Assembly: GCF_023100725.1 (NCBI RefSeq)
Contig: NZ_CP095501.1
Span: forward strand, 1,240,001-1,304,000
From: Arthrobacter antioxidans
GTDB lineage: Bacteria > Actinomycetota > Actinomycetes > Actinomycetales > Micrococcaceae
Direction of reading: 5' to 3'
DNA length: 64,000 nt
The translations under genes and the position numbers were made by a program. Positions within the stretch are counted from its first letter, which is position 1. Each line of letters starts with the position of its first letter. Below the pieces are notes generated by a model, which had not been told where the DNA came from, ran no database searches, and was given only the letters and a program-made list of their open reading frames with translations. Below are positions 45,643 through 55,166 of the stretch, piece by piece.

Positions 45643-47217
45643 TCACCGGGACGGTGGGGTCGATGCCTGCACGGTGAGGGCGATGGAGGTGGCGACGAGT
45701 TGGGCGAGGACCAGCCAGGGATGGACGGTTCCCAGATAGAGGGCGACGAGGACCGGGATCATGGCCAGGGCGGTCGTGTCCGTCCCGCGGAGGAGCGACG
45801 ATGCCTGATCGCGGGGGACGGCCCCGAAGGGGGTCTCCACGGGAGGTGTGGTCCAGTCGGTCGCCGGGCGGGCCGCCGCACGGACGGCGCCCGCGCCCAT
45901 CCCGAGACCGGCGATCGCCCCGAGCAGGACGAGGGACACGGGGGCCGAGGAGACGGCCACGAACGCTGCGGTCAGGACACTCATCCATACCGCGAGACCC
46001 ACTGCGGGCATGAGCATCCGGCTGCACCGGACGAGCACCGGGCTGAGGGGCAGAAGCAGGTCGAGTTCGGTGATGACGGCTGTTCGTCGGGCGACCGTCC
46101 CGGTGCCTGCTGCGGTGGCGCATCCGGCGACGAGGATCACCCCGAGCTGGACCGGAACGGGGAGGGCCGGTGTGCTGAGGGAGGCGGCGAGGCACAGCCC
46201 CAGCCACACCAGGGGACCGACGGGGGCCGGCTGGAGGCGCAGGAACGCGACGACGTCGGCGCGCACCACCGCGGTGACGGCCCACCGGGTGGGCCGGGCG
46301 TAGAACCTCGCGCCGCGCCTGCTGGTGCCTGCGCGCGGCCCTCCGGCCAGGGCGCGGCGCAGCTCGTTGACGTCGAGCAGGAAGACGGACGCAGCAGCAT
46401 GCCCCGTGACGGCTCCGCCGCGCTGCACTTCGGTACCCGGAACGCCCCCGATCCGGGGAAGCACCCAGGCCACAGCGACCCCCGCCGCAGCCAGCGACAC
46501 CACCAGTGGCCAGACGGCCGGTGCCAGCAGCGGCAGGACTGCCACGGGGAGGAGTCCGACGGCGACCGCTGCACGGTGCGCGGGGGACGAGCCGGGCGTG
46601 AGTTGAAGGACGGCCGCAGCGGTGACGGCCAGCAGGGCTCCGGCGCCGAACGTCACCGCCGAGCCCACATGGGCCCACGGGGACCGATCGAGGGCGGTCA
46701 GGACGCTGAAGGGGGCGTAGGCCAGCGAAGCCGCGGCCCCGACCAGGACAAGGCGACGGCGGAACGGGGGCAGGACCATGGGGAGACGATCGACCGGCAG
46801 CGGCAACCACCAGGCGGCCTGCGCACGGCTCACCGTCACAGGGCCGGCGCGGCGGGCGGTCACCGTGATCCCGACCAGCGCCAGATAGGTCATGGACATC
46901 CACAGGAAGTCCGCCGGCAGCAGCTGCCACCGTGCCGCCACCAGGCCCGCCCCGCCGAGGCTCCGGTCCATGAGTTCGTCCCTGAGCGCCACGACGAGTG
47001 ACCCCGCCATCATCAGCACGCAGCCCACCGCCAGCGCGTTGGAGTACACGTCGACGGAGACGTCACCCGCCGAGGAGCGCACCCTGTTGTACTGCCTGGT
47101 CCTGGAGCGCGTGAAGTCGACGACCTCCCGTGCGCGAAGCGCAGTGCCCCCGTCGGGTGGGCTCCGATCGGGGCCGTCACGGCCGGGGATCGTCCCTGTC
47201 CGGTCAGGCCCCGGCAA
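45643..47217 (-). CDS. DUF6297-like polytopic membrane protein, probable ABC permease partner
   Basis: 524 residues with some ten or more hydrophobic segments beginning near residue 60; the first ~45 residues are polar. Resembles DUF6297 proteins that accompany ABC ATPases in Micrococcaceae. The start is uncertain: TTG 47217 overlaps the ATPase stop by 14 bases; GGGAGG downstream has no standard codon at the right distance. Probably the membrane subunit of an exporter, substrate unknown. Confidence 0.65.
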   Translation of the reverse strand: MPGPDRTGTIPGRDGPDRSPPDGGTALRAREVVDFTRSRTRQYNRVRSSAGDVSVDVYSNALAVGCVLMMAGSLVVALRDELMDRSLGGAGLVAARWQLLPADFLWMSMTYLALVGITVTARRAGPVTVSRAQAAWWLPLPVDRLPMVLPPFRRRLVLVGAAASLAYAPFSVLTALDRSPWAHVGSAVTFGAGALLAVTAAAVLQLTPGSSPAHRAAVAVGLLPVAVLPLLAPAVWPLVVSLAAAGVAVAWVLPRIGGVPGTEVQRGGAVTGHAAASVFLLDVNELRRALAGGPRAGTSRRGARFYARPTRWAVTAVVRADVVAFLRLQPAPVGPLVWLGLCLAASLSTPALPVPVQLGVILVAGCATAAGTGTVARRTAVITELDLLLPLSPVLVRCSRMLMPAVGLAVWMSVLTAAFVAVSSAPVSLVLLGAIAGLGMGAGAVRAAARPATDWTTPPVETPFGAVPRDQASSLLRGTDTTALAMIPVLVALYLGTVHPWLVLAQLVATSIALTVQASTPPSR

Positions 47218-47890
47218 TGATCTCCGCTCCCCGCCGTGCTTCGATGTGCTCGACGACCTCGTCGACCAGGATGCACGCCGACGCCGTCCGCACGAGCAGC
47301 CGCGGATCGTGCGTGACGAGGACCACTGAGGTGCCCGTCGCGGCGCACTGTCGGAGGCGGTCGCCGAGGGCGTCCCGCATCACCGGATCCAGGCGCTGCT
47401 CGGGCTCGTCGAGGATCAGCAGGGAAGCCGGGCGGATGAACGCCGCAGCCAGGAGGAGCCGTCGGCGCTGTCCCGAGGACAGTGCGTCCGGGACGGTCTG
47501 CGACCGCTCCGTCAGTCCGAAGAAGTCCAGCTCTGCCTCGACGGCGGCGTCGGGAGCAGCCAGGGCGTGGCCGCGAGCGACCATCAGCAGATGCTCACGG
47601 ACCGTCAGCGCCGGAAAGAAGGCGTCCTCATCGAACACGGCCGCGACCTGGCGGCGGAACCCTACGGCGTCGGGCACCACCGGCAAGCCCTGCACCCGCA
47701 CGTCTCCGGCCAGCGGGTCCTGGCGTCCCGCCAGGGTCCGGACGACGGTGGACTTGCCCGCACCGTTGAACCCCACCACCGCCAGGACCTCTCCAGCGGC
47801 GACCCGCAGCGAGACCTCGCCGCATACCGGGGCGCCCGCGTACCCCACGACCAGTCGGTCGGCCTCCAGCACATCCCCCATGGCAGCCAT
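47204..47890 (-). CDS. ABC transporter ATP-binding protein
   Basis: 228 residues with Walker A GFNGAGKST (40-48), signature LSSGQRRR, Walker B LLILDEP and the switch histidine in VLVTHDPR. It is the nucleotide-binding half of an export-type ABC system, with the overlapping DUF6297 gene as likely membrane half. ATG 47890 or 47881 (MGDV) are both possible starts. Confidence 0.85.
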   Translation of the reverse strand: MAAMGDVLEADRLVVGYAGAPVCGEVSLRVAAGEVLAVVGFNGAGKSTVVRTLAGRQDPLAGDVRVQGLPVVPDAVGFRRQVAAVFDEDAFFPALTVREHLLMVARGHALAAPDAAVEAELDFFGLTERSQTVPDALSSGQRRRLLLAAAFIRPASLLILDEPEQRLDPVMRDALGDRLRQCAATGTSVVLVTHDPRLLVRTASACILVDEVVEHIEARRGAEIIAGA

Positions 47891-47922
47891 CAGGCCAGCC
47901 TAGACGGACGGACGCTGATCCT

Positions 47923-48501
47923 TCATGGCGTCGCGGCATCCGTCGGAGGGGCGAGGCGTCCGAGGAAGGTGCTGATGATGTGATGGGCCCGCTGCGAGGT
48001 CATGCGCTCCGTCTCGGTGGCCCGGGCGATCGCGATGCCGTCCAGCAGTGCCATGAGCGTCGCCGCGTCGTCACGCCCCAGCGCCGGATCCACCTCGTGC
48101 AGCAGCGCAGTGAGCCCGTCCTCCATGAGGCGCCACGACTCCTGGTGTGCCACGGCCACCGTCTCGCTGGTCGTGGCTTTGGAGGCATACGCCAGCCAGA
48201 CGATGGAGGCAGAGCGCGATGCGTCGTCGACCCCTCCGAGGATGCGGCATACCGCCGCCAGGTTCGACGCGGGATCGGCTCCGCGGTCCGTCACCGACTC
48301 GACCCGCTGGACGAACTCCTCGCTGACCTTGTCCATCGCTGCCATCAGCAGGTCGTCCTTGGTCCGGTGATGATGCTGCACGGCCCCGACGGAAACGCCG
48401 GCCGTCGCAGCAACGGTGCGGATCGTCACCTCCTCGATGCCGCGGCTGACGAGGAGGTCCTGCACCGCCTCGAGGATGCGTTCCGCGGCTGAAGGAGTCA
48501 C
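47923..48501 (-). CDS. TetR-family transcriptional regulator
   Basis: 192 residues. HTH at about 8-52 (VTIRTVAATAGVSVGAVQHHHRTKDDLL); the ligand domain is helical, ending with ISTFLGRLAP. GTG start. It is divergent from a DUF998 membrane gene with a perfect palindrome between them, so it likely represses that gene and itself. It lies upstream of the ABC pair on the same strand and could also control it. Confidence 0.85.
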   Translation of the reverse strand: MTPSAAERILEAVQDLLVSRGIEEVTIRTVAATAGVSVGAVQHHHRTKDDLLMAAMDKVSEEFVQRVESVTDRGADPASNLAAVCRILGGVDDASRSASIVWLAYASKATTSETVAVAHQESWRLMEDGLTALLHEVDPALGRDDAATLMALLDGIAIARATETERMTSQRAHHIISTFLGRLAPPTDAATP

Positions 48502-48524
48502 CCACCGAGGCTACCCTGCCGGTG

Positions 48525-48540
48525 CAATACGATCGTATTG
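48525..48540. promoter_or_regulatory. 16-bp perfect palindrome, TetR operator candidate
   Basis: CAATACGA-TCGTATTG with no spacer, 24 bases from the TetR start and 13 bases from the DUF998 ATG. A TATTGT -10-like box overlaps its right end. Confidence 0.7.
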
Positions 48541-48552
48541 TACGCTTGCGCC

Positions 48553-49284
48553 ATGACGCGACTTCGGTGGGGTGCCACCCTGTGGATCCTCGGCCTGTTG
48601 ACCTTCCCGGCACAGTACGTCGCGGCAGCGCTGTGGCCGCAACGGTACTCGTGGGTGTCGAACCTCATCAGCGACCTCGGCGTGACGGCCTGCGGGACGT
48701 TCGACGCCGGTACCCGGGTGGAGCGCTACATCTGCTCCCCGGGGCATCTGCTGGCGAACGGATCGACGATCGCCAATGGTGCAGTCCTGGCCGTCGGCGC
48801 CGCCCTTCTGTGGTCCGCCTGGCCGCGACGGCGCACAGGGAGGCTCGCGATGGTGTTCCTTGCGACGGGCGGCGTCCTCGTCATGCTGGTCGGCCTCCTG
48901 CCGTGGGATCGCCACCCCGAGGCGCACGACGTCGTCGCCCTCGCGCAGGCGGGCGCCCAGTGGGCGGGCATGGTCGTCCTCGCGTTCGCCCTGAACGGCA
49001 GTCCTGCTGCCCGGTGGACGGCGATCCTGACGATCGTCGGCGTGCTGGTCTCCATCATCGGATTCGTGCTCTTCGTCGATGCGCTCAGCGGGGGTCCGTC
49101 GCTGGCGCTCGGTGTGGGCATCACCGAGCGCGTTGCCTTCGACACCCTCACCCTGTGGGGTGCTGCCGTGGGGTTCATGCTTCTCGCATCGAGCGTCGGC
49201 CCCGGCTCCACCACTGCGTCGCATCACGGCGGCGGGATGCCTGCGGCGGGGGAGTCGTCGGGGTCTTCCGGTGCCCGCCTTTAG
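48553..49284 (+). CDS. DUF998 membrane protein
   Basis: 243 residues, about six membrane segments. The early WVSNLISDLGVTACG motif is typical of DUF998. Function unknown; the family is widespread in actinobacteria, often beside TetR regulators. ATG 48553 chosen; an in-frame TTG at 48538 lies in the operator. The last ~30 residues are Gly/Ser-rich and soluble. Confidence 0.8.
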   Translation: MTRLRWGATLWILGLLTFPAQYVAAALWPQRYSWVSNLISDLGVTACGTFDAGTRVERYICSPGHLLANGSTIANGAVLAVGAALLWSAWPRRRTGRLAMVFLATGGVLVMLVGLLPWDRHPEAHDVVALAQAGAQWAGMVVLAFALNGSPAARWTAILTIVGVLVSIIGFVLFVDALSGGPSLALGVGITERVAFDTLTLWGAAVGFMLLASSVGPGSTTASHHGGGMPAAGESSGSSGARL

Positions 49285-49303
49285 TACATGATGCGGTGTA
49301 CTA
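49282..49303. promoter_or_regulatory. 22-bp palindrome TAGTACA-N8-TGTACTA upstream of the DsbA-like gene
   Basis: Perfect 7-base arms at 49282-49288 and 49297-49303, starting on the stop codon of the DUF998 gene. TACTAT (49299-49304) could be the -10 of the DsbA-VKOR unit. The arms resemble BlaI/CopY-type operators (TACA/TGTA) with wider spacing. Confidence 0.6.
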
Positions 49304-49388
49304 TTGGGCGTGTACGCAGGAGCAGCGACGGCCGAACCGGCTGGGATGCCTGCGCGACGACGCCGTTCGACGACGAGGAGACACCACC

Positions 49389-50096
49389 GTGCCGACCCCC
49401 GCCCCCGCCCCCAGCGCGACGCCCGACGCAAAGAAGGGCGTGAGCCTGCCGAACCGGATCGCGATCGGTCTGCTCGCGGCCGCCGCCGTCGTCGTCGGTC
49501 TGGTGTTCCTCGTCAACACGCTCGGCGAGGACGAGGGCCGGACGGACGGTACGACGACGACCGCTGCCGAGGTTGTCCGGGAGGACAGCCACCGCCTGTC
49601 CCAGGCGCCGGACGAGAAGGCCGTGCTGGTCGAGTTCCTCGACTTCGAATGCGAATCCTGCCTGGCCGCGTACCCGGTGGTGGAGGACCTCTCCGAGGAG
49701 TACGGGGAGAACCTGACGGTGGTCTCCCGATATTTCCCGCTGCCCGGCCACCCGAACTCCGAGACCGCGGCCGCGGCCGTCGAGGCCGCCGCCCAGCAGG
49801 GCCGGTTCAAGGAGATGCACGCGCGCATGTACGAGACGCAGACCGAATGGAGCCACACCGCCGAGGACAGGTCGCCGGTGTTCCGGGGCTACGCGGAGGA
49901 TCTCGGCCTGGACATGGCGGCCTATGACGCGGCGATCGCCGACCCGGCGACCATGGAGCGTGTGAACGCCGACAAGGACGACGGCATGGCGCTGAATGTC
50001 GAAGGGACCCCGACGTTCTTCCTCGAGGGACGCAAGATCCAGCCGGCGACGATCGAGGAGTTCCGCAGCCTCATCGAAACCGCCATCGCCGACTGA
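49389..50096 (+). CDS. DsbA-like membrane-anchored thiol oxidoreductase
   Basis: 235 residues. A cytoplasmic Pro/Ala-rich start and one membrane anchor (about 24-43) are followed by a thioredoxin-fold domain of DsbA type (Thioredoxin_4). The redox motif is CESC (Cys88, Cys91), and the cis-proline loop reads EGTPTFFLEG. It introduces disulfides into exported proteins. GTG start with GAGGAG upstream. The next gene encodes VKOR, which reoxidises such proteins, so the pair is a complete disulfide-forming system. Confidence 0.87.
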   Translation: MPTPAPAPSATPDAKKGVSLPNRIAIGLLAAAAVVVGLVFLVNTLGEDEGRTDGTTTTAAEVVREDSHRLSQAPDEKAVLVEFLDFECESCLAAYPVVEDLSEEYGENLTVVSRYFPLPGHPNSETAAAAVEAAAQQGRFKEMHARMYETQTEWSHTAEDRSPVFRGYAEDLGLDMAAYDAAIADPATMERVNADKDDGMALNVEGTPTFFLEGRKIQPATIEEFRSLIETAIAD

Positions 50097-50120
50097 TCGA
50101 TCCCACCGGGAAGGAACACC

Positions 50121-50756
50121 ATGGCGCACCCGACGGACGGCCACACCCTCGCCGGATCGGCGCAGGCCGCGGCGTCCCTGCCCGGGTTCGCGCGTCGGGT
50201 GCCGTTCGGGGTGATGCTCGTGGTCACGGGTGTCATCGGGTGGGTCGCCGCAGGCATCCTGATCCTCGAGAAGCTCGAGCTCTACCGGAACCCCGACCAC
50301 GTCACCAGTTGTGACATCAACCCGTGGGTGTCCTGCGGGCAGGTCATGGAGACCTGGCAGGCGGAGCTTCTCGGCTTCCCCAACCCGTTCATCGGGCTCG
50401 TGGGTTTCACCGTCACCATCACCACCGGCATGGCCCTGCTCGCCGGGGCCCGGTTCGGCCGCTGGTACTGGGTGGGCCTGCAGGCAGGCGTCACCCTCGG
50501 TGCAGTGTTCGCGACCTGGCTGTGGAGCCAGGCCCTGTTCGACATCTACATCCTCTGCCTCTACTGCATGGTGGTGTGGGCCGCGATGGTTCCCCTGTTC
50601 ATCCTCACCACCGTCCGCAACCTGGTCCACGGCATCATCCCCGCACCCGTCGGCTTCACGCGAAGCCTCGCAGCCTGGGTGGGGCCGGTCGTCGTCCTGA
50701 CCTGGATCGCCATCGCCGCCTCCGTGTTCTTCCGCTTCCTCCACGTCTTCACCTGA
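50121..50756 (+). CDS. Vitamin K epoxide reductase family protein (DsbB substitute)
   Basis: 211 residues, about five membrane segments. The quinone-side CLYC motif (Cys146, Cys149) and the loop pair Cys64 and Cys72, eight residues apart as in VKOR, are all present. It passes electrons from the DsbA-like partner to menaquinone. It starts 24 bases after the dsbA-like stop with GGGAAGGAA upstream. Confidence 0.88.
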   Translation: MAHPTDGHTLAGSAQAAASLPGFARRVPFGVMLVVTGVIGWVAAGILILEKLELYRNPDHVTSCDINPWVSCGQVMETWQAELLGFPNPFIGLVGFTVTITTGMALLAGARFGRWYWVGLQAGVTLGAVFATWLWSQALFDIYILCLYCMVVWAAMVPLFILTTVRNLVHGIIPAPVGFTRSLAAWVGPVVVLTWIAIAASVFFRFLHVFT

Positions 50757-50785
50757 GAATCCCGGAAACCGAAGCGAGGCGGCCC

Positions 50786-51222
50786 GTGTCCGAGGAAACG
50801 GCATCACTGCTCGCCCTGGGCCTCTATGCCACGGGGATCATCACCGCATTCGGCGTGAGGTCCTGGATCCATCGGCGCAGGACCGGTTCCACCGGTTTCC
50901 GCGGCACGAGTGGCAGACGATGGTCGGTCGAATGGTGGGGCACACGGACCTCGTCACCACAGGCCTGTTCGCCCTGGTCCGCAATCCGGTGTTCACCGCC
51001 ATGCTCACCGCCAAGACCGGCATGGCACTCCTGGTGCCCACGCCGGTCGGCGCGGCGGCCCTGGCCTGCCTGGTCCTGGCAGTGGAGATCCAGGTGCGGC
51101 GCGTCGAGGAACCCTATCTGAACCTCGCACACCCCCACGCCTATCCCCGCTATGCCGCGACGGTCGGCCGCTTCCTGCCGGGTATCGGCCGATTGCGGGC
51201 AGCCGACGCCACGTGGGACTGA
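50786..51222 (+). pseudogene. Isoprenylcysteine methyltransferase-like gene, frameshifted and internally deleted
   Basis: Two parts in different frames. From GTG 50786 one frame gives SEETASLLALGLYATGIITA and WIHRRRTGSTGFRG, the start of an isoprenylcysteine carboxyl methyltransferase-like membrane protein, then turns to nonsense after about 50940 (stop 51121). A second frame from about 50940 to 51222 gives LVTTGLFALVRNPVFTAM and VEEPYLNLAHPHAYPRYAA, the conserved SAM-binding C-terminus. The middle section of about 60 residues with two membrane segments is missing. So a central deletion plus frame change has broken the gene, unless this is a sequencing error. It follows VKOR closely. Confidence 0.7.
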
Positions 51223-51302
51223 CCACGTGCCGCAGCATCGCCGACGCCCGCGGCACGAGGGCCTCGATCAGTGGTGGAGCTGTCGTCGGGGCCAGGAGGC
51301 CG

Positions 51303-51539
51303 TCAGCCGGTGTAGGTGTACGAGCCGCCGGACACCGGGCGTCGCACCTCGGTGGTGACGTAGCCGTTGGGGGTGGCGGGTGCGGACCTGTTCGCCGTGA
51401 CGTAGCTACCGGGTGCACGGAGGGTCTGGGGCATGGTGCGGCTCGTCGTGATGTAGCTTCCCCCGAGCGGGGATGCCGGCACGCTGCCGGCGGAGGCGGG
51501 GCGGAGATCGTGGCGGGTACTGGGCGCGATGAGGGTCAA
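51303..51539 (-). CDS. 78-residue GSYVT-repeat microprotein of unknown function
   Basis: A short gene from TTG 51539 with GAAGGAAG five bases upstream. The protein has a repeated motif: GGSYITT (26-32), PGSYVTA (43-49), PNGYVTT (57-63) and GGSYTYTG (71-78), 14-17 residues apart, with a weaker unit at 16-22. It has no cysteine, no membrane segment and no signal peptide, and is rich in Ser, Thr, Pro, Gly and Tyr. No known family was recognised. It is downstream of the Fur gene on the same strand. The regular repeats and the ribosome site argue that it is real. Confidence 0.55.
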   Translation of the reverse strand: MTLIAPSTRHDLRPASAGSVPASPLGGSYITTSRTMPQTLRAPGSYVTANRSAPATPNGYVTTEVRRPVSGGSYTYTG

Positions 51540-51652
51540 GGTGTCTTCCTTCTCGGTTGATTTCGGGCATGCCGCACCAGGGCGGTGGGGCATGTGCCCG
51601 AACGGTGGATCACCGGACCGATGGTCGGTCGGTGACCAGTGGTATTTCTCGG

Positions 51653-52117
51653 CTACGGGTCGTCGGTGGCCGACGCGGTGGCGCGGCACTGCTCGCACAG
51701 GCCGTTGAACGTCACTTCGGCGGCGAAGACGGTGAACCCGGAATCGTCGGACGGCGCGAGGCAGGGTGCTTCCCCGATCACGCAGTCGACGTCCCTGATG
51801 GTGCCGCACGCCACGCAGACGAGATGGTGGTGGTTGTCCCCGACCCTGCATTCGAACAGGGCAGGCGAGCCCGGAGGATCGAATCGACGGACGATGCCGG
51901 CCCCCGTGAAGGCCGCCAGGATTCCGTACACCGCCTGCGGGGACGTGCCCGACAGTTCGTCCTTCACCCGGTCGAACACGCGTTCGGCGCTCGAGTGCGG
52001 GAGATGCTGCAAGGCGCGCAGCACGGCGACCCGGGGTGCCGTCACCTTCAGTCCCGAAGTCCGGATCGTGTGCTTTAGCACATCGATGTCGGTAACGGAA
52101 GTAGATGCGATCGGCAT
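51653..52117 (-). CDS. Fur-family (FurA/PerR-like) repressor
   Basis: 154 residues. The winged HTH is at about 15-80, with [21 protein letters not shown]. The metal sites include DNHHHLVC, with CxxC pairs CVACG and CEQC binding structural zinc. It is divergent from katA, the usual layout of FurA or PerR with a catalase, so peroxide-sensing control is inferred. ATG 52117 is preferred; GTG 52126 is possible. Confidence 0.87.
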   Translation of the reverse strand: MPIASTSVTDIDVLKHTIRTSGLKVTAPRVAVLRALQHLPHSSAERVFDRVKDELSGTSPQAVYGILAAFTGAGIVRRFDPPGSPALFECRVGDNHHHLVCVACGTIRDVDCVIGEAPCLAPSDDSGFTVFAAEVTFNGLCEQCRATASATDDP

Positions 52118-52134
52118 ACCGACCACTGTACCGT

Positions 52135-52157
52135 TTGTTTTGAATTACTCAAAACAA
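52135..52157. promoter_or_regulatory. Fur/PerR box between the Fur gene and katA
   Basis: Perfect inverted repeat TTGTTTTGA (52135-52143) / TCAAAACAA (52149-52157), AT-rich in a GC-rich context, 34 bases before katA. Confidence 0.75.
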
Positions 52158-52190
52158 CCGTTGCCGAGAGTCCACCATGAGGAGCACCGC

Positions 52191-53852
<1,662 letters not shown>

Positions 53853-53887
53853 GCGGACGGCGCTGACCGGCTGACGACGAGGACCCG

Positions 53888-53921
53888 GACAGGCCCTACC
53901 CTGCGGAGGGTAGGGCCTGTC
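53888..53921 (+). terminator. katA terminator
   Basis: Perfect 14-bp stem GACAGGCCCTACCC (53888-53901) / 53908-53921 with a six-base loop, followed by GTTCGTCCTT. Confidence 0.85.
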
Positions 53922-54216
53922 GTTCGTCCTTGAAGCTTGAAGTCCCACCCAAGCGGGCTGGAGTCGGTCATGCTCGAGCGACACCCCTACCCGGACAAGG
54001 ACCCACCACTGCCGCTGTCTCACGGCGTCCCCCAGCCACTGCCACCCGTCGGCGCACGGCTCCGCGTCCCGTAGCCCCCGCTCCCGTGCGGACAAGCTGC
54101 GGAAAAGTTGCGGGTGCCCAGCACGTCAGGGGCCCCACCGGTTCATAGGATGAGTAGCTGACGACCACTGTGGCTGGGAGCTGATAGGTATCGACGATCG
54201 ATATGCCGAGCAGGCG
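53922..54216. other. Gene-free region upstream of the STAS-like pair
   Basis: No coding signal. A TAGGAT -10-like box at about 54146-54151, GGGAG (54176-54180) and the perfect palindrome TATCGA-CGA-TCGATA (54189-54203) lie near its end and may control the next gene. Confidence 0.5.
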
Positions 54217-54651
54217 GTGCGGCCGAGCGCGGACCCGGCCCCTGCCTCCGGCTACGGCCGGACGGTCAAGGTGTCCGCGGCCGAGGGCAGGGCGACGCTC
54301 AGCCTGCTCCGCCCCGCCCTGCTCCGCCTGACGTGGGCTCCCGAGACCGAGGTCCAGGAAGCGGACGCCAGGGACGTCCTCAAGCAGAGTCTGGAGCTCG
54401 TCGGTCATGTCCCGTACGCGATCCTCGTCGACATGCGTCACATCACGATCATCAATGCGGGTGCCCGGGCAGCCTACGGATCCGAGAGGATGGTCCTCGC
54501 TGCCGCGATGCTCGGGGTCACGCCCGTGGACCGGGTCATCGCAGCGTCCGTGCAGCAATCGGTGCACGACGTCAGGTTCTTCACCGACGAGCAGGCTGCG
54601 CTGGACTGGCTGACCGGTCATCTCCCCGACCCGTCGTCCAGCTTCGGGTAG
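54217..54651 (+). CDS. STAS-like (SpoIIAA/DUF7793-type) protein, first of two
   Basis: 144 residues. Alternating strands and helices (ATLSLLRPALLRLTW, YAILVDMRHITIINAGARAAY, VDRVIAASVQQSVHDVRFF) suggest the SpoIIAA-like fold used by anti-anti-sigma or sensing proteins. It ends with ALDWLTGHLP. The GTG at 54217 lacks a ribosome site; the frame is open back to 54154 and reads IDDRYAEQAV just upstream, similar to the MIDDDSQAV start of the next protein, so the true start may be earlier at a rare codon. Role unknown. Confidence 0.55.
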   Translation: MRPSADPAPASGYGRTVKVSAAEGRATLSLLRPALLRLTWAPETEVQEADARDVLKQSLELVGHVPYAILVDMRHITIINAGARAAYGSERMVLAAAMLGVTPVDRVIAASVQQSVHDVRFFTDEQAALDWLTGHLPDPSSSFG

Positions 54652-54712
54652 AAGCGCGGGTGGGCCCGATAGTCTGCGACTGGATGTCGAGCAGTGGGAT
54701 GGAGAGGCAGCG

Positions 54713-55099
54713 ATGATCGACGACGACTCGCAGGCGGTGGACGAGGCCTTCACGGCGACGATGCGCGACGGGGTCCTATGGGTCGAATGGTTCACCGGGA
54801 CGAGTGTCGGGGAGGCGGATGCGATCGCCCTCGTCGAGCGGGCCGACGCGATCAGCCGGGGTGTGTGCCCGCCGATGCTGGTGGAACTCAACGGCATGGT
54901 GACGCTCAGCCGGACCGCACTCCTCCGGTTCGCCGGGGAGCTGAACATCGCGGCGATGGCGATCGTAGGACCGACCGCCGTCGACAAGGCGCTCGCGGCG
55001 TTCTTCGCGGAGGTCCACGATCCGCCGTATCCCACCCGGTACTTCCGGCACCGGGTGCACGCCCTGCCCTGGCTCACGGGCTGCCCCCACGCACCCTGA
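54713..55099 (+). CDS. STAS-like (SpoIIAA/DUF7793-type) protein, second of two
   Basis: 128 residues with the same fold order as its upstream neighbour: a DGVLWVEW strand, PMLVELNGMVTLSRTAL, AMAIVGPTAVDKALAAFF and the end PTRYFRHRVHALPWLTG. The shared ending (F-T/R-x...W-LTG) and size show a tandem paralogue pair that has diverged strongly. No kinase or sigma factor lies nearby. Function unknown. Confidence 0.6.
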   Translation: MIDDDSQAVDEAFTATMRDGVLWVEWFTGTSVGEADAIALVERADAISRGVCPPMLVELNGMVTLSRTALLRFAGELNIAAMAIVGPTAVDKALAAFFAEVHDPPYPTRYFRHRVHALPWLTGCPHAP

Positions 55100-55153
55100 C
55101 GGCATCGCGGGTAAGACGGGTCCTCGGCCTGCTGACGCCGACCGGTGAGCCGA

Positions 55154-55159
55154 TATACA
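55154..55159 (+). promoter_or_regulatory. -10 box TATACA for a leaderless CYTH-CHAD mRNA
   Basis: TATACA ends seven bases before ATG 55167; CTGACG at 55132-55137 is a fair -35. No Shine-Dalgarno. Confidence 0.5.
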
Positions 55160-55166
55160 GTGCCCT

